Shown: piece after piece, positions 29,049 to 38,044 of the stretch
How positions within the stretch are numbered: the stretch's first letter is position 1
How the letters are laid out: the number at the start of each line of letters is the position of its first letter
From: Saccharothrix deserti
GTDB taxonomy: Bacteria; Actinomycetota; Actinomycetes; Mycobacteriales; Pseudonocardiaceae
Direction: 5' to 3'
DNA: 64,000 nucleotides
NCBI RefSeq assembly: GCF_009769385.1
Contig: NZ_VKAB01000036.1
Coordinates: 30,924-94,923, forward strand
The notes under the pieces: model-generated
The model's input: the letters and a program-made list of their open reading frames with translations, nothing else
What the model was told of the DNA's origin: nothing
Databases searched by the model: none
Translations under genes and position numbers: made by a program

Positions 29049-31115
29049 GTGGCGTTGGCGACCGGTGAGCAGGCCCTGGCACGTACGCGCACCGGCGGTT
29101 CCCACGCCGTCAGAGTCGACATCCAGGGACTGCGGGCGCTCGCCGTCGGGCTGGTGGTCTGCTACCACCTCCGCCCCGAGTGGCTGACCGGCGGTTTCGT
29201 CGGTGTCGACGTCTTCTTCGTGATCTCCGGGTTCCTGATCATCGGCACGCTCACCGGCGAGATCCGGCGCACCGGGCGGGTCGGGCTGCTCGACTTCTAC
29301 GCGCGGCGGGTCCGGCGGCTGCTGCCCGCGGCCACCGCCGTGCTGCTGGCGACCACGGCGGCGGTGTTCGCGCTGCTGCCCGCGTCACGGTGGCCGGTCG
29401 TGCTGCGCGAGGTGGTGTTCGCCGCGCTCAACGCGCAGAACTGGCTGCTGGCCGCGCTGTCGGACGACTACGGGCACGCCACCGTCGGCGCCTCACCGGT
29501 GCAGCACTTCTGGTCGCTGGCCGTCGAGGAGCAGTTCTACCTGGTCATCCCGCTCGTGCTGCTGGTCGCCGCGGTGTTCGCGGCCGGTCGGGGTGGCGGG
29601 CCGGTGCGGTACGCGGTGGTGGCGGTCGGCGCGATCACGGTCGCGTCGTTCGCGTTCTCGGTCTGGTACACGCCGGTCGACCACGGCGCGGCGTACTTCG
29701 TCACGCCGACCCGGATGTGGGAGCTGGGCATCGGCGGCCTGGCCGCGATGGTGCTGCACCGGCTGCGGCCGGGCCCGGCGGCACGCGTGCTGCTCGGCTG
29801 GGGCGGTCTGGCGGCGGTGCTGGTGAGCGCGTTCTGGTTCACCACCGACATGGCGTTCCCGGGCTGGATCGCGGCGGCGCCGACCCTCGGCACGGTCGCG
29901 ATGCTGGTCGCCCGGGACGACTCGCTGGCCCGCGTGCTGGGGCTTCGGCCGATGACCTACGTCGGCGACATCTCCTACAGCCTGTACCTGTGGCACTGGC
30001 CGGTGATCGTCCTGGTCCTGGAGCTGACCGGCCGTGCCGCGCTGAGCCGGCGCCAGGTCTTGCTCGCCGCCGGGCTGAGCCTGGTGCTGGCGGCGTTGTC
30101 CAAGCACTTCGTCGAGGACCCGTTCCGGGGCAGGCGCGGCGACCGCAGGCGCACGACGTACGCGTTCGGCGCGGCGCTGGTCGCGGTGACCGTGGCGGTC
30201 GCGGGGGCCGGTTGGGCGTCCGCCGAGTCCACGCTGGCCGCGCTGCGCGCCGAGCCGGTGGTCGAAGAGGAGCACCCCGGCGCGCTCGCCCTCGACCCGG
30301 ACAGCCCGCGTCCCGTCCCGTCCGGTGTCGCGCCCGCACCCGCGCCCGCCGTGGCCGAGCGGGACGGGCCGCTCGGCGACCTGCCCGGCGACTGCAACAT
30401 CTACGACATGAGCGGAGAGCTCACGTCCTGCATGTACGGCGACCCCGGTGCGGCCAAGACCGTGGTCGTGGTCGGCGACTCGCACGCCGCGCAGTTCAGC
30501 AGCGCCCTGGCCGAGTTCGTGCGGCACGAGGGCGCGGGCCGGTGGCGGGTGAAGGTCATCGTGCGCAACGGCTGCCCGTTCACCGCCGTGCCGCCGTCGG
30601 AGGCGGGCACGCCGCTGACCGTGTGCTCCGAGGAGAACCGGCGGAAGCTGGACATCATCCGCGACCTGGACCCCGACCTGGTGGTCACCGCCGCCATGTC
30701 GCCGGAGTCCTACCGCAAGGACCTGAACTGGACCTGGGAGTCACCGGACCGGATGGTCGAGGGCTACCGGACCATGCTCGCCGCGCTGTCCGAGGCGGAC
30801 ATCCCGGTCGCCGTGATCCGCGAGCTGCCGCGCCCGGCCGCACCGGTCGTGCCGTGCCTGGAACGCCACCCGGACCGGCCGAGCGAGTGCGACACGCCCC
30901 GCGCCGAGGCGGTCGGCTCGCCGACCGACCCGCCGGCCGAGGCCGCGGCCGGTCTGCCGGGCGTGCGGGTGGTCGACCTGACCGACTGGATCTGCCGGGC
31001 CGACGTCTGCCCGGCCGTGGTCGGCAACGTCGTCGTCTACCGCGACAACCACCTCACCGACACCTACGTGAAAACCCTGGTCGACCCGCTCGTGGCCGCC
31101 CTGGGTCTCCGCTAG
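29049..31115 (+). CDS. Acyltransferase-3/SGNH surface O-acyltransferase
   Basis: A 688-residue OafA/OafB-like protein. Residues ~20-395 form the ten-helix acyltransferase-3 domain (VDIQGLRALAVGLVVCYH, FFVISGFLI, HFWSLAVEEQFYLV). The C-terminal ~230 residues are an SGNH esterase-type domain with VVVVGDSHAAQF (Ser nucleophile) and the closing D-x-x-H in YRDNHLTD. Such fusions move acetyl or other acyl groups to cell-wall or exported glycans. Start is GTG at 29049 without a strong ribosome site. Transcribed against both flanking operons, so an insertion into the whiA-gap block. Confidence 0.88.
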   Translation: MALATGEQALARTRTGGSHAVRVDIQGLRALAVGLVVCYHLRPEWLTGGFVGVDVFFVISGFLIIGTLTGEIRRTGRVGLLDFYARRVRRLLPAATAVLLATTAAVFALLPASRWPVVLREVVFAALNAQNWLLAALSDDYGHATVGASPVQHFWSLAVEEQFYLVIPLVLLVAAVFAAGRGGGPVRYAVVAVGAITVASFAFSVWYTPVDHGAAYFVTPTRMWELGIGGLAAMVLHRLRPGPAARVLLGWGGLAAVLVSAFWFTTDMAFPGWIAAAPTLGTVAMLVARDDSLARVLGLRPMTYVGDISYSLYLWHWPVIVLVLELTGRAALSRRQVLLAAGLSLVLAALSKHFVEDPFRGRRGDRRRTTYAFGAALVAVTVAVAGAGWASAESTLAALRAEPVVEEEHPGALALDPDSPRPVPSGVAPAPAPAVAERDGPLGDLPGDCNIYDMSGELTSCMYGDPGAAKTVVVVGDSHAAQFSSALAEFVRHEGAGRWRVKVIVRNGCPFTAVPPSEAGTPLTVCSEENRRKLDIIRDLDPDLVVTAAMSPESYRKDLNWTWESPDRMVEGYRTMLAALSEADIPVAVIRELPRPAAPVVPCLERHPDRPSECDTPRAEAVGSPTDPPAEAAAGLPGVRVVDLTDWICRADVCPAVVGNVVVYRDNHLTDTYVKTLVDPLVAALGLR

Positions 31116-31140
31116 GCGCGTCGGGCCGGTCGTAGGCGTC

Positions 31141-31190
31141 GGCCCTCGGCGCAGACCTCGGCGTCGGACCTGGCGTCAGACCTCGGCGTC
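31141..31190. repeat. 12-13-bp degenerate repeats across the whiA stop
   Basis: CAGACCTCGGCGTC occurs at 31152-31165 and exactly again at 31177-31190, with weaker copies between and before (31141-31153, 31167-31178). The second copy overlaps the stop region (stop TCA on the plus strand 31176-31178) and the last codons of whiA. Confidence 0.7.
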
Positions 31191-32162
31191 CAGCATGTCG
31201 GCGGTCACCGCGGACTCGGTGTCGGGCATGCCCAGCTCCTTGGCCCGCTTGTCCGCCATCGCCAGCAGCCGCCTGATCCGGCCCGCCACCGCGTCCTTCG
31301 TCATCTGCGGTTCCGACAGCTGGCCCAGCTCCTCCAGCGACGCCTGCCGGTGCGCCAGCCGCAACTCGCCCGCCGCCGCCAGGTGGTCCGGCGCCTCGGC
31401 GCCCAGGATCTCCAGCGCCCGCTGCACCCTGGCCGCCGCCGCCACCGCCGCACGCGCCGAACGGCGCAGGTTGGCGTCGTCGAAGTTCGCCAGCCGGTTC
31501 GCCGTCGCCCGCACCTCGCGGCGCATCCGGCGCTCCTCCCACGCCAGCACGCTGTCGTGGGCGCCCAGCCTGGTCAGCATCGCGCCGATCGCGTCGCCAT
31601 CCCTTATCACCACCCGCTCCGCGCCGCGCACCTCGCGCGACTTCGAGCCGATGCCCATCCGCCGCGCCGCGCCGACCAGCGCCAACGCCGCCTCCGGCCC
31701 CGGGCAGGTCACCTCCATCGACGACGACCGGCCCGGCTCGGTCAGCGAGCCGTGCGCCAGGAACGCGCCGCGCCACGCCGCCTCGGCGTCGCACACCCCG
31801 CCCGACACCACCGGCGCGGGCAGCCCGCGCACCGGCCGTCCGCGCGGGTCCAGCAGACCGGTCTGCCTGGCCAGGCCCTCGCCGTCCTTGACCACCCGCA
31901 CCACGAACCGGGTGCCCTTGCGCAGACCGCTGGACGTGATGGTGAACACGTCCGACTGGTGCCCGTACAGCTCGTGGATCTCCCGGCGCAGCCTGCGCGC
32001 CGTGGAACCCAGGTCCAGCTCCGCCTCCACGACCACCCGGCCGCCGACGATGTGCAGGCCGCCCGCGAAGCGCAGGAGGGAGGCGACCTCCGCGCGGCGG
32101 CAGCAGGTCTTGGAGACGGCCAGCCTGCTCAGCTCGTCCTTCACCGCCGACGTCATCGCCAC
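31176..32162 (-). CDS. whiA: WhiA, sporulation/cell-division regulator
   Basis: A 328-residue actinobacterial WhiA: an N-terminal LAGLIDADG-like fold (AEVASLLRFAGGLHIVGGRVVVEAELD area, residues ~25-120) and a C-terminal helix-turn-helix (ASLEELGQLSEPQMTKDAVAGRI). With WhiB it activates ftsZ and other sporulation genes in Streptomyces. The GTG at 32162 (VAMTSAVKDEL) fits the common family N-terminus; the ATG two codons later would give an exact ATGA overlap with yvcK. Last gene of uvrC-rapZ-yvcK-whiA. Confidence 0.95.
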   Translation of the reverse strand: MAMTSAVKDELSRLAVSKTCCRRAEVASLLRFAGGLHIVGGRVVVEAELDLGSTARRLRREIHELYGHQSDVFTITSSGLRKGTRFVVRVVKDGEGLARQTGLLDPRGRPVRGLPAPVVSGGVCDAEAAWRGAFLAHGSLTEPGRSSSMEVTCPGPEAALALVGAARRMGIGSKSREVRGAERVVIRDGDAIGAMLTRLGAHDSVLAWEERRMRREVRATANRLANFDDANLRRSARAAVAAAARVQRALEILGAEAPDHLAAAGELRLAHRQASLEELGQLSEPQMTKDAVAGRIRRLLAMADKRAKELGMPDTESAVTADMLDAEV

Positions 32163-33181
32163 GGTGCCTCGCCTCCCCTGGTCGTGTCTTCCTGGAGGGT
32201 TGTACTCGACGCCCCGCCGGTCCCGTCACCAGGGCCGGCCAACGCCCGCCGGATGCTCGACGCCAGCGCGATCGGATCGTGCCGGTCCGGCGCGCCCGCC
32301 ACCGCGATCGGCGCGAGGTGCGCCGCAGCGCCGAGAGCTGCGGCGGCCCGGCCCAGCCGGTCCGGGACCGGCACCGCGCCGACGTCCGCGATCACCGCGT
32401 CCACCCGCAGCGCGGGCGCGTGCTCGCACAGCACGTCGAGGTGCAGCTCCGGGGAGAACCCCTCGGTTTCCCCCGGTTGGGGGACGAGGTTGAGCACCAC
32501 GACCTTCCGCGCCGACGTGCGCACCAGCGCGTCGTGCAGCTCCGGCACCAGCAGGTGCGGCAGCACGCTGGTGAACCACGAACCCGGCCCGAGCAGCACC
32601 ACGTCCGCGCCGAGCACCGCCTCGACCGCCTCCGGGCAGCCGCGCGGCGCCTCACCCGGGCCGCCGGGACCGTAGAGCCGGATGCGCTGCACCCGGCCCG
32701 GCGTGGTGGCGATCGCGACCTGGCCGCGGATGCGGCGCACCACGTCGGCGTCCTCGTCCAGCCCGGTCACGTCGGCCTCGATCGACAACGGCTCGGTGCA
32801 CATCGGCAGCACCCGGCCGCGCACGCCGAGCAGCCGTCCCGCCTGCTCCAGCACCGCGACCGGGTCGCCCAGCTGCTCCAGCAGACCGGCCAGCACGAGG
32901 TTGCCCACCGCGTGCCCGGCGAGCGCGCCGGTGCCGCCGAACCGGTGCTGGAACAACTCCGCCCACAACCTGCTCGACTCGTCCGCGCCGGCCAGCGCCA
33001 CCATCGCCTTGCGCAGGTCACCGGGCGGCAGCAGGCCCAGCTCGCGGCGCAACCGCCCCGAGGAGCCGCCGTCGTCGGCGACCGTCACCACGGCCGTCAC
33101 GTCGTCGGTCACCCGGCGCAGGGCGGTGAGTGTGGCGTGCAGCCCGTGCCCGCCGCCCAGCGCTACCGCTCTCCAGCTCAC
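32153..33181 (-). CDS. yvcK: YvcK/CofD-like gluconeogenesis factor
   Basis: A 342-residue protein of the UPF0052/YvcK family, needed for growth on gluconeogenic carbon and cell-wall shape in other Gram-positives; it binds UDP-sugars. Motifs: ALGGGHGLHATLTALR at the N-terminus, TVADDGGSSGRLRRELG and LLGPGSWFTSVLPHLL. The GTG at 33181 overlaps the rapZ stop by four bases. Has a ~20-residue unstructured C-tail. Confidence 0.93.
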   Translation of the reverse strand: MSWRAVALGGGHGLHATLTALRRVTDDVTAVVTVADDGGSSGRLRRELGLLPPGDLRKAMVALAGADESSRLWAELFQHRFGGTGALAGHAVGNLVLAGLLEQLGDPVAVLEQAGRLLGVRGRVLPMCTEPLSIEADVTGLDEDADVVRRIRGQVAIATTPGRVQRIRLYGPGGPGEAPRGCPEAVEAVLGADVVLLGPGSWFTSVLPHLLVPELHDALVRTSARKVVVLNLVPQPGETEGFSPELHLDVLCEHAPALRVDAVIADVGAVPVPDRLGRAAAALGAAAHLAPIAVAGAPDRHDPIALASSIRRALAGPGDGTGGASSTTLQEDTTRGGEAPWR

Positions 33182-34065
33182 TCGCGTCCCAGGTCCCGGT
33201 GGACGACCTTGACCGCCATGCCGTCCTCGGTGGCCAACCTGCCCGCCAGCTCCTCGGAGATGGCCACGCTGCGGTGCTTGCCGCCGGTGCAGCCGACCGC
33301 CAGCGTCAGGTACCGCTTGCCCTCGCGCCGGTAGCCGGCGCCGATGAGCCGCAGCAGCTCGTGGTAGCGGTCCAGGAACTCCTCCGCGCCCTCCTGGGTG
33401 AGCACGTAGTTCCGCACGTCGCCGTCCAGGCCGGTCTGCTCGCGCAGCTCCGGGATCCAGAACGGGTTCGGCAGGAACCGCACGTCCATCACCAGGTCGG
33501 CGTCCATCGGCAGGCCGTACTTGTAGCCGAACGACAGCACCGTGACCCTGGTCCGGGTCGCCGACTCGGTGCCGAACGTGTCCTCGATCTTGGCCCGCAG
33601 CTGGTGCACCGACAGCGCCGAGGTGTCCAGCACCAGGTCGGCTTCCTCGCGCAGCGGCGTGAGGAGGATCCGCTCGGCCTCGATGCCGTCGGCCAGCCGC
33701 CCGTCCGCCTGCAGCGGGTGGCCGCGCCGGACCGACTCGAACCGGCGGATCAGCACGTCGTCGGTGGCCTCCAGGAACAGCACCTTCGGCTTGTAGCCGC
33801 GCGCGTCCAGGTCCTTGATCACCGCCGCGAGGTCCTCGGTGAACGCGCGGCTGCGCACGTCCATCACCACCGCGACCCTGGTGATGGCCCCCCTGGCCTG
33901 CGCACCCAGCTCCACCATGGTCGCGATCAGCTCGGGCGGCAGGTTGTCCACCACGAACCAACCGAGGTCCTCCAGGCATTTCGCGGCGGTGCTGCGGCCC
34001 GCTCCCGACAGGCCCGTCACCACCGCGACTTCGATGCCGGACTTCTCGCCGGCCGGTGCGCTCAC
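33178..34065 (-). CDS. rapZ: RapZ-family RNase adapter / nucleotide-binding protein
   Basis: A 295-residue P-loop protein (VVTGLSGAGRSTAAKCLED, Walker A near residue 17). The C-terminal half has DVRFLPNPFW and VGCTGGKHRSV, both family hallmarks. In E. coli RapZ controls amino-sugar synthesis through a small RNA; in actinobacteria its role is unclear, but its fixed link with yvcK and whiA suggests envelope or carbon signalling. GTG start overlaps uvrC. Confidence 0.93.
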   Translation of the reverse strand: MSAPAGEKSGIEVAVVTGLSGAGRSTAAKCLEDLGWFVVDNLPPELIATMVELGAQARGAITRVAVVMDVRSRAFTEDLAAVIKDLDARGYKPKVLFLEATDDVLIRRFESVRRGHPLQADGRLADGIEAERILLTPLREEADLVLDTSALSVHQLRAKIEDTFGTESATRTRVTVLSFGYKYGLPMDADLVMDVRFLPNPFWIPELREQTGLDGDVRNYVLTQEGAEEFLDRYHELLRLIGAGYRREGKRYLTLAVGCTGGKHRSVAISEELAGRLATEDGMAVKVVHRDLGRE

Positions 34066-36008
34066 TTGTGCTCCCCTTCGGTACCGGCCGCGCCCAGCGT
34101 CGCGTGCACGGCCTCCGCGGTGCGCCGGCCCACTCCGGGCACCCCGCTGATCTCGTCGATGCTCGCCTCACGCAACTTCTTCAGTGAGCCGAAGTGCTTC
34201 AGCAGCGCTGCTTTGCGCGTCTGCCCCAGTCCCGGCACCTCGTCCAGCGCCGAGGTCGTCATCCGCTTGGACCGCTTCTGCCGGTGGTAGGCGATCGCGA
34301 ACCGGTGCGCCTCGTCGCGCACCCGCTGCAACAGGTAAAGGGCTTCGCTGGTGCGCGGCAGGATCACCGGGTCGGGCTCGCCGGGCACCCAGACCTCCTC
34401 CAACCGCTTGGCCAGGCCGACCACCGCCACATCGGTGATGCCCAGCTCCGCCAGCACGTCGGAGGCTACCTGCGCCTGCGGCGCGCCGCCGTCCACGACC
34501 AGGAGGTTCGGCGCGTAGGCGAACTTGCGCGGCTTGCCCGTCTCCGGGTCGATGCCGGGGTTCGGGCCGTCCTGGTTGTCCTTGTTGTCCCGCAGGTAGG
34601 CCTGGAACCGGCGCCGCACCACCTCGGCGATCGAGCCGACGTCGCCCTGCTCGGCGCCCTCGCGGACGGCGAACCGGCGGTACTCGGACTTGCGCGCCAG
34701 GCCGTCCTCGAAGACCACCAGCGAGGCCACCACGTCGGTGCCCTGCACGTGGCTGATGTCGGTGCACTCGATGCGCAACGGCGCGGTGTCCAGGCCCAGG
34801 GCTTCCTGGAGCTCCTGGAGAGCGGCCGACCGGGCCGTCAGATCGCCCGCGCGGCGCAGCTTGTGCTGCTGGAACGCCTCCTTGGCGTTGCGCTCCACCG
34901 TCTCCATGAGGGCCCGCTTGTCACCCCGCTGCGGCACGCGCAGGGCGACCCTGCTCCCGCGCAGGTCCGACAGCCACTTCTCGACCGCCTCGGCGTCGTC
35001 CGGCAGCTCCGGCACCAGCACCTCGCGCGGCACCGGCGCCGACTCCACGCCGCTGGCCTCGGCGGACTCGACCTGCTCGCCGTAGAACTGGGTGACGAAC
35101 TGGTCGACCAGTCCGCTCACGCCGGTCTCGTCCACCTTGTCGACCACCCAGCCGCGCTGGCCGCGCACCCGGCCGCCGCGCACGTGGAAGACCTGGACGG
35201 ACACCTCCAGGTCGTCCTCGGCGAACGCGACCACGTCGGCGTCCGTGCCGTCACCGAGGACGACGGCCTGCTTCTCCAGGGCACGCTTGAGGGCGGCCTG
35301 GTCGTCCCGCAGGCGGGCGGCCTTCTCGAACTCGAGCTCCTCGGCGGCGGCCGTCATCTCGCGTTCGAGGCGGCGCACCATCGAGTCGGTCCTGCCGGCG
35401 AGGAAGTCGCAGAAGTCCTCGACGATGTCGCGGTGCTCGTCCGCGTCGACCCGGCCGACGCAGGGGGCCGAGCACTTGTCGATGTAGCCGAGCAGGCAGG
35501 GGCGGCCGATCTGGCCGTGGCGCTTGAAGACGCCCGCCGAGCAGGTGCGCGCGGGGAAGACCCGGAGGAGCAGGTCGAGCGTTTCGCGGATCGCCCAGGC
35601 GTGCGCGTAGGGGCCGAAGTAGCGGACGCCCTTGCGGCGCGGGCCGCGGTAGACGTGCAGGCGGGGGAACTCCTCGTTCAACGTCACGGCGAGGACCGGG
35701 TAGGACTTGTCGTCGCGGTAGCGGACGTTGAAGCGGGGGTCGAACTCCTTGATCCAGTTGTACTCGAGCTGGAGGGCCTCGACCTCGGTGCCGACGACGG
35801 TCCACTCGACACTCGCCGCGGTCGTCACCATCTGCCGGGTGCGCGGGTGCAGGCCCGCGACGTCGGCGAAGTACGAGTTCAGGCGTTGGCGCAGGCTCTT
35901 GGCCTTGCCGACGTACACCACGCGGCCGCCCGCGTCGCGGAACTTGTACACGCCGGGGGCTTCGGGGATGGTGCCTGTCGCAGGGCGATAGGTCGACGGA
36001 TCGGCCAC
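34062..36008 (-). CDS. uvrC: UvrABC excinuclease subunit C
   Basis: A 648-residue DNA-repair nuclease making the dual incisions in nucleotide excision repair. It has the N-terminal GIY-YIG domain (APGVYKFRDAGGRVVYVGKA), a UvrB-binding motif (residues ~200-235), the RNase H-like C-nuclease domain (LLVVDGGAPQAQV) and a terminal double HhH (VPGLGQTRKAALLKHFGSL, SGVPGVGRRTAEAVH). Start GTG at 36008. A copy of the 122-bp dispersed repeat begins 26 bp upstream. No LexA-type box was seen in front of it. Confidence 0.97.
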   Translation of the reverse strand: MADPSTYRPATGTIPEAPGVYKFRDAGGRVVYVGKAKSLRQRLNSYFADVAGLHPRTRQMVTTAASVEWTVVGTEVEALQLEYNWIKEFDPRFNVRYRDDKSYPVLAVTLNEEFPRLHVYRGPRRKGVRYFGPYAHAWAIRETLDLLLRVFPARTCSAGVFKRHGQIGRPCLLGYIDKCSAPCVGRVDADEHRDIVEDFCDFLAGRTDSMVRRLEREMTAAAEELEFEKAARLRDDQAALKRALEKQAVVLGDGTDADVVAFAEDDLEVSVQVFHVRGGRVRGQRGWVVDKVDETGVSGLVDQFVTQFYGEQVESAEASGVESAPVPREVLVPELPDDAEAVEKWLSDLRGSRVALRVPQRGDKRALMETVERNAKEAFQQHKLRRAGDLTARSAALQELQEALGLDTAPLRIECTDISHVQGTDVVASLVVFEDGLARKSEYRRFAVREGAEQGDVGSIAEVVRRRFQAYLRDNKDNQDGPNPGIDPETGKPRKFAYAPNLLVVDGGAPQAQVASDVLAELGITDVAVVGLAKRLEEVWVPGEPDPVILPRTSEALYLLQRVRDEAHRFAIAYHRQKRSKRMTTSALDEVPGLGQTRKAALLKHFGSLKKLREASIDEISGVPGVGRRTAEAVHATLGAAGTEGEHK

Positions 36009-36034
36009 GGGGCAAGCCTACTGTGTTGAATTGT

Positions 36035-36156
36035 CGCTGCTCCGCAGACGACGGGCGAGGTCGCCCGGGAGGTCGGCCGCTCGCGCCTGATTTCCCGACG
36101 ATCGAAAAGCGTGATCGCCGGAAAATGAGTCGCGAACGACCGACGGCGACCTCGCG
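36035..36156 (+). repeat. Dispersed hairpin repeat, copy A (122 bp)
   Basis: This sequence matches 53726-53846 in reverse orientation with only about nine differences and one single-base gap by eye (roughly 93% identity). It contains an imperfect inner stem (TTTCCCGACGATC...GATCGCCGGAAAA) with partly complementary outer arms, so the whole element can fold back on itself. It lies in the gap upstream of uvrC and downstream of the Rieske gene. Confidence 0.88.
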
Positions 36157-36276
36157 TGGTGGTCCGGGCCGGGGGAGCCGACGCGGAGCCGGGTGGTTGG
36201 TGGGGCCGGGGCCGGGTGGTCGATGGGCGAGGTTCGCTCGCGTCACCGTCCACCCGGCTCCACCCGGGTGTGCCCG

Positions 36277-36750
36277 TCAGGCCAGGACGATCTGGTCTCC
36301 CTCGACCTTGACCGCGACCTCGGCCAGCCCCTTGGTCGCCGGACCCTTGGTCACCGCGCCGTCCGAGGCGTTGAACTGGCTGCCGTGGTTCGGACAGGTG
36401 ATCACGCCGCTCTCGGGCGGTTGGACGGCGGTGCCGGCGTGCGGGCACGCGGCGTCGTAGGCCTTGACCGTGTCACCGGTCCGGACCAGCACGAGAGGCT
36501 TGCTGGTGGACGGGTTGCCGGCGATCAGGCCGCCACCGTCCGGGACGTCGGCGAGCGCCGCGATCGACGCGGAGCCCCCCGGGGTGGTGCCTGCACCGGT
36601 GGTCGTACCGCCACCGGTGGTGGTGCCGGTACCGCCGGCCGTCGTGGAGCCGCTGCTGCACGCGGCCAGACCGCCGGGCACTGCCAGCGCGACCATGACG
36701 CCGCACAGCATCGACCGACGGGACAGCCCTGCCTTCTCGACTGAACTCAA
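36277..36750 (-). CDS. Rieske [2Fe-2S] Tat lipoprotein 1
   Basis: A ~157-residue exported electron-transfer protein. Tat signal LSRRSMLCGVMVAL ends in a lipobox LAAC; a Gly/Thr-rich linker follows; the Rieske domain has CPHAGT and CPNHGSQF, supplying the two Cys and two His iron ligands. A TTG at 36750 with AGAGG eight bases upstream is the likeliest start; a GTG at 36813 would add 21 residues before the Tat motif. Its redox partner is unknown; similar small proteins occur free of oxygenase subunits. Confidence 0.8.
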   Translation of the reverse strand: MSSVEKAGLSRRSMLCGVMVALAVPGGLAACSSGSTTAGGTGTTTGGGTTTGAGTTPGGSASIAALADVPDGGGLIAGNPSTSKPLVLVRTGDTVKAYDAACPHAGTAVQPPESGVITCPNHGSQFNASDGAVTKGPATKGLAEVAVKVEGDQIVLA

Positions 36751-36854
36751 ATCAGATCCTCTGCTACGTGGTGGGGAGGGTCGTGGGGAATTACACATCC
36801 AATACGACACCACGTGAAGCGAGGTTCATCACTCCGCACCTTTCGGAACGTTCT

Positions 36855-37265
36855 TCAGGAAATCAACACGTCCGCGCCGGACACCGTCACCGCGATCTCG
36901 GTCAGCCCACGCGGCGACGGTCCGGACAGCACGGCGCCCGACGTCGGGTCGAACGCGCTGCGGTGCGTGGGGCACGTGATGACGCCGGCCGCGGGCGGGT
37001 TCACCGTCGTGCCCTGGTGCGGGCAGGCCGGGTTGAACGCCCGAACCTCCGACTCCGACGGCCTGACGAGCAACAACTGGCCGTCGGCGCCGACGTCGAC
37101 GAGCGCGCCGGACCCCACCGGAACGTCGGCGAGCCCGGCGATGCGGTCCCCCGGACGGGCGGAACCGACGCCGGGCCGACGCGTGGGCGCACCCGTTCCG
37201 CAGGAGGTCGTGGGCACGCAGGCGGTCAGGGCGAGCAGTCCGCACAGCAGCGTCCGTCGGTCCAC
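36855..37265 (-). CDS. Rieske [2Fe-2S] Tat lipoprotein 2
   Basis: A 136-residue paralogue of the neighbouring Rieske protein. A very short Tat signal (VDRRTLLCGLLALTAC) begins at the GTG at 37265 and ends in an LTAC lipobox. The iron-binding blocks are CPHQGT and CPTHRSAF. It lacks most of the Thr/Gly linker of its partner. The two genes are in tandem 104 bp apart on the same strand and look like a duplication that has diverged in linker and surface residues. Confidence 0.8.
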   Translation of the reverse strand: MDRRTLLCGLLALTACVPTTSCGTGAPTRRPGVGSARPGDRIAGLADVPVGSGALVDVGADGQLLLVRPSESEVRAFNPACPHQGTTVNPPAAGVITCPTHRSAFDPTSGAVLSGPSPRGLTEIAVTVSGADVLIS

Positions 37266-37279
37266 CCGCCCATCCTCGC

Positions 37280-37771
37280 CTACTTGTCCCGGGTGACCGC
37301 CGTCCGGGCCAGCGCCAGCACCGCTGTGAACGGCGGGAACCAGTGCCGCGAGTGCGACGGCGGGTTGGCCCACCGCAGCGACCCGTAGCGGGTCATGGTG
37401 GGCGGCAGCGCGATGCGCTGCGGCGAGCGGACGAACTGGACCTCGGCGGGCGCCTTCAGGTGCGTGGGCAGCAGGGCGACCAGTTCGGCGAGGAAGATCC
37501 AGTGCTCGCGCGGGCCCGGGATGACGGTGACGGGGCCCGCGAGCATCCTGGCCTTGAGGTCGGCCAGGACCCGCGAGCCGATGCGGGCCGGCATGGCGAT
37601 CGCGGTGGTGGCCGGGCCGAGCGGCAGGAACACGCCCTGCTCGGTGACGGACACCTTCCAGCCGAGCAGCCGGTAGCCCGCGATCGCCTCGCCGAGTGCC
37701 TGCTGGTGCGCGCGATCACGTGGCCCGGAGCGCGGGCCGGAGTCTGCGGTGCTGGCGGCAGTGATACTCAT
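37280..37771 (-). CDS. Hypothetical protein divergent from the XRE regulator
   Basis: A 163-residue soluble protein starting at the ATG at 37771 (MSITAASTADSG), with GGGAGGG twelve bases upstream. The body alternates strands and helices (GWKVSVTEQGVFLPLGP, AEVQFVRSPQRIALPPTMTRYGS). The composition vaguely recalls the N-terminal region of bifunctional primase-polymerases, which often pair with such regulators in actinomycetes, but no catalytic aspartates are evident. Fourteen bases upstream of the second Rieske start, so it may be transcribed into it. Confidence 0.55.
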   Translation of the reverse strand: MSITAASTADSGPRSGPRDRAHQQALGEAIAGYRLLGWKVSVTEQGVFLPLGPATTAIAMPARIGSRVLADLKARMLAGPVTVIPGPREHWIFLAELVALLPTHLKAPAEVQFVRSPQRIALPPTMTRYGSLRWANPPSHSRHWFPPFTAVLALARTAVTRDK

Positions 37772-37972
37772 CGGCGGAGGTCCCTCCCCTGTCGGGTGGA
37801 GCGGGCGGTGTGCGCGGGCCGCGGGGTCGTCCCGGCACTGGCACACACGCAGCGTCCGACCATCCGGCGCGTCGCACCACACCGTTGTCGGGTCGGATCC
37901 ATGCACCGGACGGATGCCGTTCATCCACCACATGGCGTCACAGGGCCTCCGACGTGGGGCGCACCCGGTCTT

Positions 37973-38032
37973 ATGCAGCAAATGCATGGACTCCTGATCA
38001 CATCTCTATACACTGGTGAGCACGCTCAGTGA
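37973..38032 (+). promoter_or_regulatory. Promoter/operator region of the XRE-SLOG pair
   Basis: Two small inverted repeats lie just upstream of 38045: ATGCA-N6-TGCAT (37973-37988) and CACTG-N11-CAGTG (38012-38032). Between them TATACA (in CTCTATACACT) is a plausible -10 box. They are candidate autoregulatory sites for the helix-turn-helix protein encoded next. Confidence 0.4.
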
Positions 38033-38044
38033 CGGGAGCGAGCC

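Noticed and set aside
34194..36029. 611-residue open frame opposite uvrC
   Set aside because: uvrC itself has every expected domain; the antisense product is low-complexity and has no homology I can recognise.
37280..37771. Calling the 163-residue protein a primase-polymerase
   Set aside because: Only a vague resemblance to the N-terminal region of that family; no catalytic acidic motif, so kept as hypothetical.
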